Assembly: GCF_003576455.2 (NCBI RefSeq)
Contig: NZ_CP032869.1
Span: forward strand, 4,464,001-4,528,000
Length of the DNA stretch: 64,000 nucleotides
Reading direction: 5' to 3'
DNA from: Mucilaginibacter celer
GTDB taxonomy: Bacteria > Bacteroidota > Bacteroidia > Sphingobacteriales > Sphingobacteriaceae
Shown here: piece after piece, positions 16,921-25,910 of the stretch
How the letters are laid out: each line of letters opens with the position of its first letter
Numbering within the stretch: position 1 is the stretch's first letter
The notes under the pieces: generated by a model
The model's database searches: none
Seen by the model: the letters and a program-made list of their open reading frames with translations, nothing else
What the model was told of the DNA's origin: nothing
Made by a program: the position numbers and the translations under genes

Positions 16921-17472
16921 TTAAATATCTATATTACTTAATGTTCTTAAAATTTTGCTCGGGTGTCCGCCAACCACGGTGTTTGCCGGTACATCTTTTA
17001 CAACCAGGCTGCCAGCCCCTATGGTTACATTATCGCCAATGGTTACATCGCCTATAATAATGCTGCCCGGAAAAATGGTAACGTTGTTACCTATTTTAGG
17101 GAACTTTGAAGGCGAGTTGGAACCAACAGTAACATTGTGCCCTAAGTAAACATTTTCGCCAATTGTTGAGCGGATGTTAACTATAATACCGTAAGAGTGG
17201 TTTAATTTAAAACCCGGTCCTATTTTGGTTTTATAGGATATATCGGTACAATACCTGCTGGTCATCAACCTGAAATACAATTTTAACGGCGACAGAAGCA
17301 GTAAAGCAACTTTGTTACGATTTAAATAAAAGTGATTAAGCACCCTGTAGATCACTACAATACGAACAGCTTTTTTTATAAAAAAAAGGATAAACGCCGG
17401 TTTAGGTTTACCACCTACCGATGACGTAGTTAAGTGCTTAATATCTGCTTTTAGCTTTTCGCTTAACTTCAT
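16921..17472 (-). CDS. Hexapeptide-repeat O-acetyltransferase (serine acetyltransferase-like)
   Basis: The 183-residue protein has a left-handed beta-helix domain of hexapeptide repeats in its C-terminal half (from about residue 84), ending GAGSLVVKDVPANTVVGGHPSKIL. The block SYGIIVNIRSTIGENVYLGHNVTVG contains the catalytic His. The fold is that of serine acetyltransferase and of LPS/capsule acetyltransferases. It lacks a full CysE N-terminal helical domain. It is 4 bases from the dehydrogenase gene, so they are coupled. Acetylation of a polymer sugar or precursor is likely. Confidence 0.82.
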   Translation of the reverse strand: MKLSEKLKADIKHLTTSSVGGKPKPAFILFFIKKAVRIVVIYRVLNHFYLNRNKVALLLLSPLKLYFRLMTSRYCTDISYKTKIGPGFKLNHSYGIIVNIRSTIGENVYLGHNVTVGSNSPSKFPKIGNNVTIFPGSIIIGDVTIGDNVTIGAGSLVVKDVPANTVVGGHPSKILRTLSNIDI

Positions 17473-17476
17473 TGTT

Positions 17477-18394
17477 TTATGCTAATGAACTGATCAGGTT
17501 GTTTACCGCATCAATTTCCATTAATAGTTTTCCTTCTTCGGCATACGAGCCAATGTGCGGTGTAAGCACTACGTTATCAAGCGTTGTTAACGGGCCTGAA
17601 TATGGTTCATCAACAAACACATCAATAGCTGCAGCCGAAAGCTTACCGGTTGATAAGGCAGTGAAAAGCGCTTCTTCATCCACAATTCCACCGCGCGAGA
17701 TATTAATGAGCAGGGCTGTTTTTTTAATCAGTTCAAGCTCTTTGGCACCAATTACCGGGCTTTTATCAGCATTGCCAGGTACGTGCAGGGTAACAATATC
17801 AGCAGTTTTTAGCACTGTTTCAAAATCGGCCAGTTCAACGCCATTGGCTTCAGCCCATGCGGCATCAGCATACGGGTCAAAACCTATAACCGGGTTACCT
17901 ATGCCCCTAAACAGTTGCGAAACCAAACGGCCGATACGACCTAAACCAACAACGCCTATTTTTTTATCGAGTATCAGGTTACCTGTTTGCTTTACCCATT
18001 GCTTGTTTTTTAAAGCAGCATCAGCCTGTGGGATGCGCCTTAACAGCGATAAAGTCATGGCCAGGGTTAACTCGGCCACCGCGCGGGTCGGGCCATCGGG
18101 CGTGTTTTTTACGATGATGCCTTTTTTAGCGGCATACTCCAGGTCAACACTATCCATACCTATACCTACGCGGCTAATTACCTTAAGCTGCGGCAGGGCA
18201 TCCATAACCCTTGCGGTAAGCGGTTCAACACCGGCAACTATACCTATGCAATCTTTAGCAAGGTCAATTACTTCATCTTCGGTAAGTTTACGGCCAAAAG
18301 GGTTATTGATTACTTCATACCCGTTTTCTTCCAATAAAGAAAAAGGCTTGTTTCCTACTTGTCCGAATGAAGATGGAGAGGTTAAAACTTTCAT
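17477..18394 (-). CDS. D-isomer-specific 2-hydroxyacid dehydrogenase (phosphoglycerate dehydrogenase-like)
   Basis: The 305-residue protein has the NAD-binding motif VGLGRIGRLVSQLF near residue 148 and the catalytic triad of the family: Arg in LINISRGGIVDEEAL, Glu in DVFVDEPYSG and His in LTPHIGSYAEEG. It has no C-terminal ACT regulatory domain, so it is a short form rather than a classical SerA. It starts the downstream block of the operon after a 234-base gap. Within this cluster it may reduce or oxidise a keto/hydroxy acid belonging to the proposed sugar-acid pathway. The substrate cannot be assigned. Confidence 0.85.
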   Translation of the reverse strand: MKVLTSPSSFGQVGNKPFSLLEENGYEVINNPFGRKLTEDEVIDLAKDCIGIVAGVEPLTARVMDALPQLKVISRVGIGMDSVDLEYAAKKGIIVKNTPDGPTRAVAELTLAMTLSLLRRIPQADAALKNKQWVKQTGNLILDKKIGVVGLGRIGRLVSQLFRGIGNPVIGFDPYADAAWAEANGVELADFETVLKTADIVTLHVPGNADKSPVIGAKELELIKKTALLINISRGGIVDEEALFTALSTGKLSAAAIDVFVDEPYSGPLTTLDNVVLTPHIGSYAEEGKLLMEIDAVNNLISSLA

Positions 18395-18628
18395 ATATTT
18401 AATTTAAGGCTAAAAGCTTAGGTAAACGTATCAGGCAAAGCAAACCGAATCGGTTTTTTTTGCAATTTATCAATTTAAATAAACAAATTAACTATTTATT
18501 TTAAAAAAACCTTTAATTCAATGCGATATTTTAAAAATCGAGTTGAATTTCAGTATTAAAATTGTCCTGACTTTTAATTAATGGTTACTATTTTATTAAC
18601 TAAGCAATTAAATCAGGTAATTGGTGTA

Positions 18629-19729
18629 TTATCTTTTTATTAAAAGGTACTTATCCTGGTATGGTCCGTACGGAATATAGTCAAATATAAGCTTTCCCGA
18701 TTTTTTTAAAAACTCGGCTTTGTTCAGCATAAAATGCGTAAGCTGTTTAAGCTGGTCTTCTTCAACATCTACCAGGGTCTCCACTTTTTCGTTCAGCTCA
18801 TCAAAAGTTTTAACCGGAAATATCGGCCTGAACGAATCGGCAAACAAATCAAACTTTTCCTGCTCGGTGTAACTGGTGAATAATGTATCGAAACCAACAC
18901 GCTCAAACACTTCCATAATTCCGCCGTAAGTAGCGTTATAAACTTTGGTTGTGGTTAATTGTTTTAATTTTTCGCGGGCATTTTCTAAAGCCTTAAAGGT
19001 GTTATCCATTACCGAGGCTGTTGGCTGGTGATATTTTTTTCCTTTACCAAAATAACGAGGGTCAAAATGGTTCGGATCATCATCATCTTCAGATTGGATC
19101 TGGTTATGCTCCATTTCTTTCACTGTGGTGTGGATCTTGTAATTCATATCCATCCCCAAAATGTAGATCTCAGAAAAACCGAGATAAGGCAAAATTTGCA
19201 AAGCTGCCAATGCCACGGTTGGGCATGGCCCTATTTTAGGCATATCTACCGAAAAGCTGCTTACGCCCGAGTACAGCCACTGCACATTAGGGCGGTTATC
19301 AATTTGTTTTTTGATGTTATCAAACTGAAACATGTGAAAATCAGTAAAAAAAGCGTGCTTTACCTCGGGCAAAATCAGTTTGTTTATCTCATCGGCATTA
19401 TCCTGCACAACAGTTCCATCAACACAGGCGTAAAACTCCGGGCGCCAGGCAAGCCTTTCAAATAATATGTTTACGCGGTTAAAGCATATCGCATACTCGT
19501 TTTTGAGCATGTAAAGCGGAGTTTCGTTAAGGCTGGGGCCGTTGCCTATTAAAAACACGCGTTTTCCTTTATAGGCATCCTTTAAAGCTTTCCATTTTTT
19601 TTGGTTCGATCTGTTATAGGTTAAATACCTTACAGTATAAGCCGTTAAAAAGGTATAGATCTTTTTTATGGTGAGTGCCAGGCCATCTTTTTCGTACTTG
19701 GCCTTAATTTTTTTAAAGTGCTTGTTCAT
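18629..19729 (-). CDS. DUF115/GT42-like putative glycosyltransferase C
   Basis: The 366-residue protein is a close relative of the one at 7243-8310: YKGKRVFLIGNGPSLNETPLYML, AICFNRVNILFERLAWRPEFYACVDG, PTVALAALQILPYLGFSEIYILGMDM and DPNHFDPRYFGKGKKYHQPT all have counterparts there. The NGPSL and NHF blocks fit the active-site layout of CstII-type GT42 enzymes as I recall them. It overlaps the end of the wzy gene by 17 bases, so it belongs to the assembly block of the operon. It has no signal peptide. I infer a cytoplasmic transferase with a CMP-acidic sugar donor. Confidence 0.7.
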   Translation of the reverse strand: MNKHFKKIKAKYEKDGLALTIKKIYTFLTAYTVRYLTYNRSNQKKWKALKDAYKGKRVFLIGNGPSLNETPLYMLKNEYAICFNRVNILFERLAWRPEFYACVDGTVVQDNADEINKLILPEVKHAFFTDFHMFQFDNIKKQIDNRPNVQWLYSGVSSFSVDMPKIGPCPTVALAALQILPYLGFSEIYILGMDMNYKIHTTVKEMEHNQIQSEDDDDPNHFDPRYFGKGKKYHQPTASVMDNTFKALENAREKLKQLTTTKVYNATYGGIMEVFERVGFDTLFTSYTEQEKFDLFADSFRPIFPVKTFDELNEKVETLVDVEEDQLKQLTHFMLNKAEFLKKSGKLIFDYIPYGPYQDKYLLIKR

Positions 19730-20939
19730 TCAGTAAATGCTTTGGTATTGTTCTGCGTGTTGATGCTTTCTTTATTTTCTTGTTTACGCCCAGCCTTTCA
19801 AACCAGTAAAGGGCAAAAATGGTGGTAGGCATAATCTCGGGGTTGTGGGTAGCGAAACCTGTAAAAGCCTCGGCAAAAATCACTATCATGTAGGCCCTTA
19901 TAAAGAGCTGGTCGTCGCTTATTTTTTTGAGGAGCGTGCGGTAAAAAACCATCAGCCATGAAATAACCGCTAAAAAGCCAAAATAAACCCATACACCAAC
20001 CAGGCCTACGTCGCCCACCCTGGCCTTGGCCACTTCGCGTATTTTATCGTTCAGATCTTCATAAGCTGAGTTATAGGGTACGCCGTTACCAAAAATCTGG
20101 GTCCATACACTGGGCTGAAACGAAGTGAAAAAGTAGTTATAAGCACCGGTACGTACGTCGCTGTCCGAACTGGAGAGCTGCTTTTGCGTTAAATCAAACA
20201 AGCTTCCTAATATTTTATCTGCGTATACCGAAAGTACTATGGCCACACCCACCAAAATGATAATGATGATAAAAAAGTTGGCAAACCCTTTACGGCTGTA
20301 TCTTAAAAAGATAAGCGCGCTGCCCAGGGTAACGCCAATGGTAAGCATCCGGGATACGTTAAGGAAGCTGTAAAGCGTACAAATACCGTATATGGCAAAA
20401 TAAATGAGGTTTTTCTTTTTCAAAAACTCCTGCAGGTAATAAAACGAACCTAAAATAAGGAAGCCCCTGCCGTAGTAAAATATCGATACCGAACTGCGCC
20501 GCTCGTCAACCCGCCATGAAAACGGTGGGTTACCTATCATGATGATATCGAGCGTATTGATGAGGAATACGCAGATAAACATGAACTTAAAAACTGATAG
20601 CATGAATTTTTCATCAGCATCAATGTGATACAGAAAAAAATACATGAAATAACAGTAAAACGCCCTTTGCCCGATAAGGGAGTTGGAGATATCCTGGTCA
20701 TGAAATAGCAAACAAGTGATATCGCTGATAAAAACACCCGTTAAAAAAATCATGATGGGCTTATAAAAGTCGCCCTGCCTTGCCAGTTTTTTGTTGCGGT
20801 TAACAAATGCGTAGTAAACACATATCAACGCACCTACAAGCTGCAACGGGTTGGAGATACTATTATCTAAAGCCTTGAAGCTAAAGAACTTTAGCATCAA
20901 AATTAAGCTAAAAATAAGTATTGCCCTGTATTTTTTCAT
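19713..20939 (-). CDS. wzy: O-antigen/exopolysaccharide polymerase (Wzy-like)
   Basis: The 408-residue protein is almost entirely hydrophobic, with about ten membrane segments and a large periplasmic loop in the C-terminal half (residues about 245-305, including FGNGVPYNSAYEDL). This layout is that of Wzy polymerases and O-antigen ligases, whose sequences are too variable for a firm call. Its place between wzx and glycosyltransferases supports polymerase. It starts 5 bases after the wzx stop. It would join lipid-linked repeat units on the periplasmic side of the inner membrane. Confidence 0.75.
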   Translation of the reverse strand: MKKYRAILIFSLILMLKFFSFKALDNSISNPLQLVGALICVYYAFVNRNKKLARQGDFYKPIMIFLTGVFISDITCLLFHDQDISNSLIGQRAFYCYFMYFFLYHIDADEKFMLSVFKFMFICVFLINTLDIIMIGNPPFSWRVDERRSSVSIFYYGRGFLILGSFYYLQEFLKKKNLIYFAIYGICTLYSFLNVSRMLTIGVTLGSALIFLRYSRKGFANFFIIIIILVGVAIVLSVYADKILGSLFDLTQKQLSSSDSDVRTGAYNYFFTSFQPSVWTQIFGNGVPYNSAYEDLNDKIREVAKARVGDVGLVGVWVYFGFLAVISWLMVFYRTLLKKISDDQLFIRAYMIVIFAEAFTGFATHNPEIMPTTIFALYWFERLGVNKKIKKASTRRTIPKHLLNEQAL

Positions 20940-20944
20940 TTCAA

Positions 20945-22411
20945 TCAGTTAGCCTTTTTCGCCACAATCTTCCTGGCTAAATCAATATCTTCCTTTTTAT
21001 AAACGCCGGTGAAAACAAGTATCGTAATTAAAACTCCAAACGATAATAATGTTATCACAATTTTTTCCCACTCGGGCATGTTGAAGTAGTTTACCACAAA
21101 CTTCAACCCTATAAATAATGCTAAAAACAGCAAGGTTACCGGCACCTGTTTTAAATAAGTTACCGAAAGCTCCTTGTTTCTTAAGTTATAAATGTAGATA
21201 AACCTTTCAACAAATGCAGTTAATAAAACACCCAAAGCTACCGAGCTGATTACGCTATGTAAAGGATCGAGGTAAGCCATTGCAAGGATGATGATAATTA
21301 TGCTTACCGAGTAAATAAGGTTATTTAAATTATACCGCTTAAACAGGTTTAACGAGAAATACACGTTAATTAAAGGTATGTTCTGCGTTTTGATATAAGC
21401 ATGCAATAACGAAAAAATGAATACCAGGTTACCCACCAGGTATTTATGACCGAAAACAATGCGAATAACCTCTTCGCTGAATACCAGGATGAGCAGGAAG
21501 AACGGGAAAACCAATAATGACAATACCCGCTCATATAACCCCAAAATATTGAAGTTTTTGGCAATGTTTTGCCCCGTGTTTTTTGAAAACACCGCCAGGA
21601 AAACCCCGCCCATACTTGTGCCAAGGCTTAAAAACATTAAGCCTAAGCTTGAGCCGGCACTATAGTAACCCAGCGTTGCCGCATTATTTACCTTTACCAC
21701 TGCACCCAGAGCCATCTTATCAAAACTTAATAACAAGGCAAAGCACAAAGCTCCCGAAATCATTTTAAACGACATGCTTACATAGCGCCTGGCCAGTTTC
21801 ATATCCAAATTTCCCCAGTCTTCCGACCGCAATTGCAGGAAAGGGTAAATGATACTGAGTGCAGCTGCCACGTTTAAAAAGTTGGCTATACCAAACTCTT
21901 TAAAGCCCAGCAAAATAGCAATTACCCTTGCTGCCGAAATTAAAACCGATTGGATGATATTGGCAATGTTTGCTTTATAAGCTTTCAGTTTTGCCGAGAA
22001 AACAAAGTTTGAAGTTTGCGCCACAGCACCAATAACCGTTTGTATTACAAACAAAATTATCAGGTACAGCTGTATTTCTGAGTAGAGGGTTGATTTGGTG
22101 TACAACAGCAATAAAGCCAGCAGTACCACAAAAATAGCAATACAGGTACGCGATACCAGTGCTATCCAGGCAAAGGTACGGATGCCTATTTTAGGGTTTT
22201 CGTTATAAAGCTTAAGGTGAGCGTTACCTATAGATGCCGACAAGGTGTTATTAAACACGTTTTGAAAAGCAACAGCAAGGCTGATATTACCCAATACGCT
22301 TGCACCGCTGATCCGCGCCAGGATGATTGACGAAAAAAAGGCCAGCCCCTGGATAAAGATCCTCGAGGCAAAGTTTACGGCAATATTTTTAAATAAGTTA
22401 TCAGATTTCAT
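20945..22411 (-). CDS. wzx: Polysaccharide flippase (Wzx-like, MATE/MOP superfamily)
   Basis: The 488-residue protein has about 12-14 membrane segments. Its N-terminal FASRIFIQGLAFFSSIILARISGASVLGNISLA is the typical opening of oligosaccharide flippases (Polysacc_synt family). It moves undecaprenyl-linked repeat units across the inner membrane. It sits next to wzy and after the GT2 gene, which completes a Wzx/Wzy-dependent assembly set with wza and wzc at the start of the operon. Confidence 0.88.
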   Translation of the reverse strand: MKSDNLFKNIAVNFASRIFIQGLAFFSSIILARISGASVLGNISLAVAFQNVFNNTLSASIGNAHLKLYNENPKIGIRTFAWIALVSRTCIAIFVVLLALLLLYTKSTLYSEIQLYLIILFVIQTVIGAVAQTSNFVFSAKLKAYKANIANIIQSVLISAARVIAILLGFKEFGIANFLNVAAALSIIYPFLQLRSEDWGNLDMKLARRYVSMSFKMISGALCFALLLSFDKMALGAVVKVNNAATLGYYSAGSSLGLMFLSLGTSMGGVFLAVFSKNTGQNIAKNFNILGLYERVLSLLVFPFFLLILVFSEEVIRIVFGHKYLVGNLVFIFSLLHAYIKTQNIPLINVYFSLNLFKRYNLNNLIYSVSIIIIILAMAYLDPLHSVISSVALGVLLTAFVERFIYIYNLRNKELSVTYLKQVPVTLLFLALFIGLKFVVNYFNMPEWEKIVITLLSFGVLITILVFTGVYKKEDIDLARKIVAKKAN

Positions 22412-22454
22412 AAAATGGCGCGGATGTGATAAGGGGGTGAATAATTACAACCGC

Positions 22455-23498
22455 TTAATGGTCATTTTTTAGTGAACTGAATAAATTTCTGATGTTTTTA
22501 AATTTCTGTTTAAAACGCGACTGGTAAAAGTTAGGGCTGTTACCTATCCTCCTGATACCGTTCAACTCTTCTTTACTCCATCCGCATTGCAACAGCTTTG
22601 GCACAAAATTGTTATCCCACTCGCTGTTTGTGGTGGCACAGTAAAGCGAAAGTACTCTATAATACGGGTGCGATTTTTTCAGCAGGTTTAAAAACAATAC
22701 GCCGTTCTGGTCGTCGGCTTTAAAAGTTTCGTTTTTTACTTTAATAAAAAGGTCATAATCCATGGCCAGGCGTTTTGGCCAGCTAATGCCTTTTAAGTGG
22801 CTGTTACCCAACCTGCACAAAACGTAATGGGCCGGCTCATATACCACCTTAATACCTGTTTTAAGGTAGTTGATAAAGTAATATAAAAACGAATAAGAAG
22901 TGCCCTCGTACGATTCATCGTACTCAAACAAGCTTACGGCATCGGTACGGTAAATGGTTGATGATATAAAGCTGAACACAGCACCCACATCATTAGCAAA
23001 GGCATAATATGATCCTTCCTGGTATTTATCCGAAAAATCAAACACCTGTTTGCCTATCGTTTTGTTTAACCAATAGCGCTCCCTGATGCGTTTCAGGTTT
23101 ACATCACAATCAATACGGTTAAAGGTCATTAACCCGGCCTCGGGGTTTTCTTTAATCAGTTTAATAACCTCAACCAAAGCGCCCTCAACCAAGGCATCGT
23201 CGCTGCCAAACAGCCAGCCAAACTTACCCTGCCCCATTTTCATGGCCAGTTTAAAGTTTTGATCGGGGCCCAGGTTTTTAGGGTTTATTTTATAACTGAA
23301 TGCAATACCCGGATTTTTTTCTTTCACCCCGGCCAGGTATTGATCGGTACCATCTGTTGAAGCGTTATCTACCACGCAAATCTCAACCTGCTCAATCAAT
23401 TCGGGCGTAAGCTGCGAAATGATGATCTCCAGATTTTCGATCAGAAATTTTTTGCGGTTATAGGTAGGTATACAGATGGATAATAATTTGCTTGACAT
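22455..23498 (-). CDS. Glycosyltransferase family 2
   Basis: The 347-residue protein begins LLSICIPTYNRKKFLIENL and has VEICVVDNASTDGTDQYL and FGWLFGSDDALVEGAL (the metal-binding acidic motif), the blocks of GT-A fold family 2 enzymes, specifically the abequosyltransferase-like subgroup as far as I can recall (RfbV-type proteins begin similarly). If so it would add the CDP-3,6-dideoxyhexose made by the upstream rfb genes to the repeat unit. That link is inference. There are no membrane segments. Confidence 0.82.
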   Translation of the reverse strand: MSSKLLSICIPTYNRKKFLIENLEIIISQLTPELIEQVEICVVDNASTDGTDQYLAGVKEKNPGIAFSYKINPKNLGPDQNFKLAMKMGQGKFGWLFGSDDALVEGALVEVIKLIKENPEAGLMTFNRIDCDVNLKRIRERYWLNKTIGKQVFDFSDKYQEGSYYAFANDVGAVFSFISSTIYRTDAVSLFEYDESYEGTSYSFLYYFINYLKTGIKVVYEPAHYVLCRLGNSHLKGISWPKRLAMDYDLFIKVKNETFKADDQNGVLFLNLLKKSHPYYRVLSLYCATTNSEWDNNFVPKLLQCGWSKEELNGIRRIGNSPNFYQSRFKQKFKNIRNLFSSLKNDH

Positions 23499-23535
23499 AA
23501 ACCTGAAATTAAAAGTTGCGTAAACAACTAAGCTT

Positions 23536-24597
23536 TTACTTTTTTAATATTTCAACCACTTCGCCCGAAAAAATATCAAGGTTTAATTTTTTCTCGCAAA
23601 GCTCACGACCCTTGCGGCCCATTTCGGCTGCTATTTCGGGGTTATTGTATAAATATTCGATGCTCCTTTTCCAGCCTTCAACATCATCCAGATCAATAGA
23701 AATGCCTATACCTTCTTTATCAACATCAATATCAATAGCCGGATTTTTGGTGATGATAACCGGCTTATTTAAGGCCATAGCCTCGTACATATTGGTGATA
23801 CCGATAAGGCCTTTTGCTTTTTTGGTACATATAGATAAAGCAATAGCATCATTTAAGCTGTTGATAAGGATACTTGGCGAGGTTGGCGTAACCGGTAAAT
23901 AGGTTACGTTAACATTTGGCGCTTTACCGGCATAAGTGCTTTCAAGTTCATGTGTATCAACATACAGCAACAACGGTACATCGGTTTTGGCAAATGCCGA
24001 TACCAGCGTATCATAATCTCTTTTGGCTTTACCTGTGCTGATAAAGAAATCAGTTTTGGCGGGAGGCATTGCAGCTACCGAGCGATCGTAAAACTCCAGA
24101 TCGGGGCCCCAGTTAATTTTAAACAGTTTTGACGGAGCGCAAATACCTGTTTGGCGGGCTTCGTCAAAATGCAGCTGGCTAAAAAAAAGTACTTTATCAG
24201 TACCCTTGTAAGCCTGCTTTACCAAAAACTTTTTTAAACCTCCCTTTGGGTTAGGAATACCCTGGTGCGAGAATATCACAATAGGTTTATTGAAAAGCCC
24301 AATGCTCCTGAAAAACATCAGCAAGCCAAGGCCTTTAGGATATGGGCCATATACGGCATCGTACTTGCGGGCTGTAAACAGCATGCCCAACGAGTGGCAT
24401 ACCATCCTCAGATCAAGCTTGATGATCTTTTTTAGTTTTTTGTAAAAGCCATCGTACGGATTGCGCGACATCACCACATCAATACCATACTTAGGAAAGT
24501 GGGTGGCGCCAAAAAGCGGGTGACCAAAATATTTACCCTGCTTCCAGGCCTCAAGCCTTTCGTATTTACTATCCAACTGGTAAAACAATATCTTCAT
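23536..24597 (-). CDS. Glycosyltransferase (GT4-like), twin 1
   Basis: The 353-residue GT-B fold protein starts MKILFYQLDSKYERLEAWKQ and has a C-terminal domain with TNMYEAMALNKPVIITKNPAIDIDVDKEGIGISID, the donor-binding EX7E-like block of family 4. It shares its N-terminal GKYFGHPLFGATHFPKYGIDV segment and its full length with the protein at 25911-26987, so the two arose by duplication. They are separated by an FAD protein gene. Each probably adds a different sugar of the repeat unit from a nucleotide donor. The substrates are unknown. Confidence 0.83.
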   Translation of the reverse strand: MKILFYQLDSKYERLEAWKQGKYFGHPLFGATHFPKYGIDVVMSRNPYDGFYKKLKKIIKLDLRMVCHSLGMLFTARKYDAVYGPYPKGLGLLMFFRSIGLFNKPIVIFSHQGIPNPKGGLKKFLVKQAYKGTDKVLFFSQLHFDEARQTGICAPSKLFKINWGPDLEFYDRSVAAMPPAKTDFFISTGKAKRDYDTLVSAFAKTDVPLLLYVDTHELESTYAGKAPNVNVTYLPVTPTSPSILINSLNDAIALSICTKKAKGLIGITNMYEAMALNKPVIITKNPAIDIDVDKEGIGISIDLDDVEGWKRSIEYLYNNPEIAAEMGRKGRELCEKKLNLDIFSGEVVEILKK

Positions 24598-24630
24598 TAG
24601 GTAGCTGTAATTAATATGATTGTTTTGTAA

Positions 24631-25908
24631 TTACTTAATATCGATGCTTGAAGCACATTTTTTACCACTCATCAGGCTCTGGTCGCTCCACAGGTAATCC
24701 CATTCGCCAAACCGGCCTATATATTTTATTCCGTACCCATCAAGGTAACTGTGAACGATGGATACATTTTTCTCCCTGTCGTGATCAAATATTACGTTGG
24801 CATAAGGGGCCTCGCGGTAGTCGGTCACTTCAACATCCGCGTTTGTGAAAAGGCCCATGTCAACCCCCTTGTTAACCACGTGTTCAATCAGGCTTCCACC
24901 TCTTAAATTAGGGGCCTTCCTTTTTGAAAAATAGGTTTCAAACTGAATTGAGCTTTTGCCTTCCGGCACATTATCGGCCGATTTGATAGATGGCGAATAT
25001 CCCCTTGAAGGTAAAATATCCTCATCATAAATATAAAACCACAAATGCTTAGGAATATCGGGCCTGTTAAACCCAACCGAAACCAACTGGCCTGAAGTTA
25101 CAAGCAGTGCTTCAGCAGCTTCCTTTACATTTTCAGGAACATCTTTTATTATTTTGATCAGCTCGGGCAGCGGTAATGATGATACCAGCTGTTCGTAAAA
25201 AACTGATGATCCATCTTCAAAATCAACTTTCTTTTGTTTTGGGTCGATGAAAATGGCTTTTTTCCCTGTTTCGATATTAACCTCATCTGCCATTAATTTA
25301 GCAAATGATTTATAGCCGCCTTTTACCGGGTAACGCATCTCTTTGGCGTAGTAAAAGTTAGCCGATTGCTCTTCAAAAGCACCTTTCAGCAAATTATCAA
25401 GCGGGGGGATGCTGAACCTTTTGCCGGCCCAATCGGTAGTAAGCTCTTTGGCGTTCAGTGTCCAGTATTTTTCGGTGTAAACACCCGGAAAGTTATCAGT
25501 AAAATACTGCCCGAATTGCAGTAACAGCCATTCGTAATAATTTTCGGGCTGTTCAATTACCGGTTTGTTTACAAAATCTTTTATAATGGCAACCTTCTCA
25601 TCGGTACTGAGTGGTGCCAGGTTATTTTGAGCCGGATGTTTAAGCCAAAAACCTTTATAATAATTGGTCGATTCGGGGTGATGGGCTATATATTCGCTGC
25701 TTTTGGCAAAAATTTCCTTCACATATTCGATACCGGTAAATGACAGGTGCACAAAATGATCAAAGCGAAAACCACCTTCAAGCGTAAAGTTATCTATCAG
25801 TCCGCCCCATGTGGCATTTTTCTCATAAATAACACTGTCGATATTTTTTTGCTTAAGATGATAACCTGCAGATATACCAGAAATTCCTCCACCTAAAATA
25901 ACAACCAT
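24631..25908 (-). CDS. FAD/NAD(P)-binding oxidoreductase (UDP-galactopyranose mutase/amine-oxidase-like)
   Basis: The 425-residue protein opens with the dinucleotide-binding motif VVILGGGISGISAGYHLKQKNIDSVIYEKNATWGG, typical of protoporphyrinogen oxidase, amine oxidase and UDP-galactopyranose mutase families. FRFDHFVHLSF lies where Glf-like proteins bind FAD and substrate. KGGYKSFAKLMADEV is another amine-oxidase-like block. Such proteins are frequent in polysaccharide loci. I cannot tell whether it makes a furanose sugar or oxidises a sugar. It ends 33 bases before one GT4 gene and starts 2 bases after its twin. Confidence 0.7.
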   Translation of the reverse strand: MVVILGGGISGISAGYHLKQKNIDSVIYEKNATWGGLIDNFTLEGGFRFDHFVHLSFTGIEYVKEIFAKSSEYIAHHPESTNYYKGFWLKHPAQNNLAPLSTDEKVAIIKDFVNKPVIEQPENYYEWLLLQFGQYFTDNFPGVYTEKYWTLNAKELTTDWAGKRFSIPPLDNLLKGAFEEQSANFYYAKEMRYPVKGGYKSFAKLMADEVNIETGKKAIFIDPKQKKVDFEDGSSVFYEQLVSSLPLPELIKIIKDVPENVKEAAEALLVTSGQLVSVGFNRPDIPKHLWFYIYDEDILPSRGYSPSIKSADNVPEGKSSIQFETYFSKRKAPNLRGGSLIEHVVNKGVDMGLFTNADVEVTDYREAPYANVIFDHDREKNVSIVHSYLDGYGIKYIGRFGEWDYLWSDQSLMSGKKCASSIDIK

Positions 25909-25910
25909 CT

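Noticed and set aside
18450..18475. Hairpin AACCG-AAT-CGGTT followed by eight T on the plus strand
   Set aside because: It would terminate plus-strand transcription, but no plus-strand gene lies upstream; the stem is only 5 bp.
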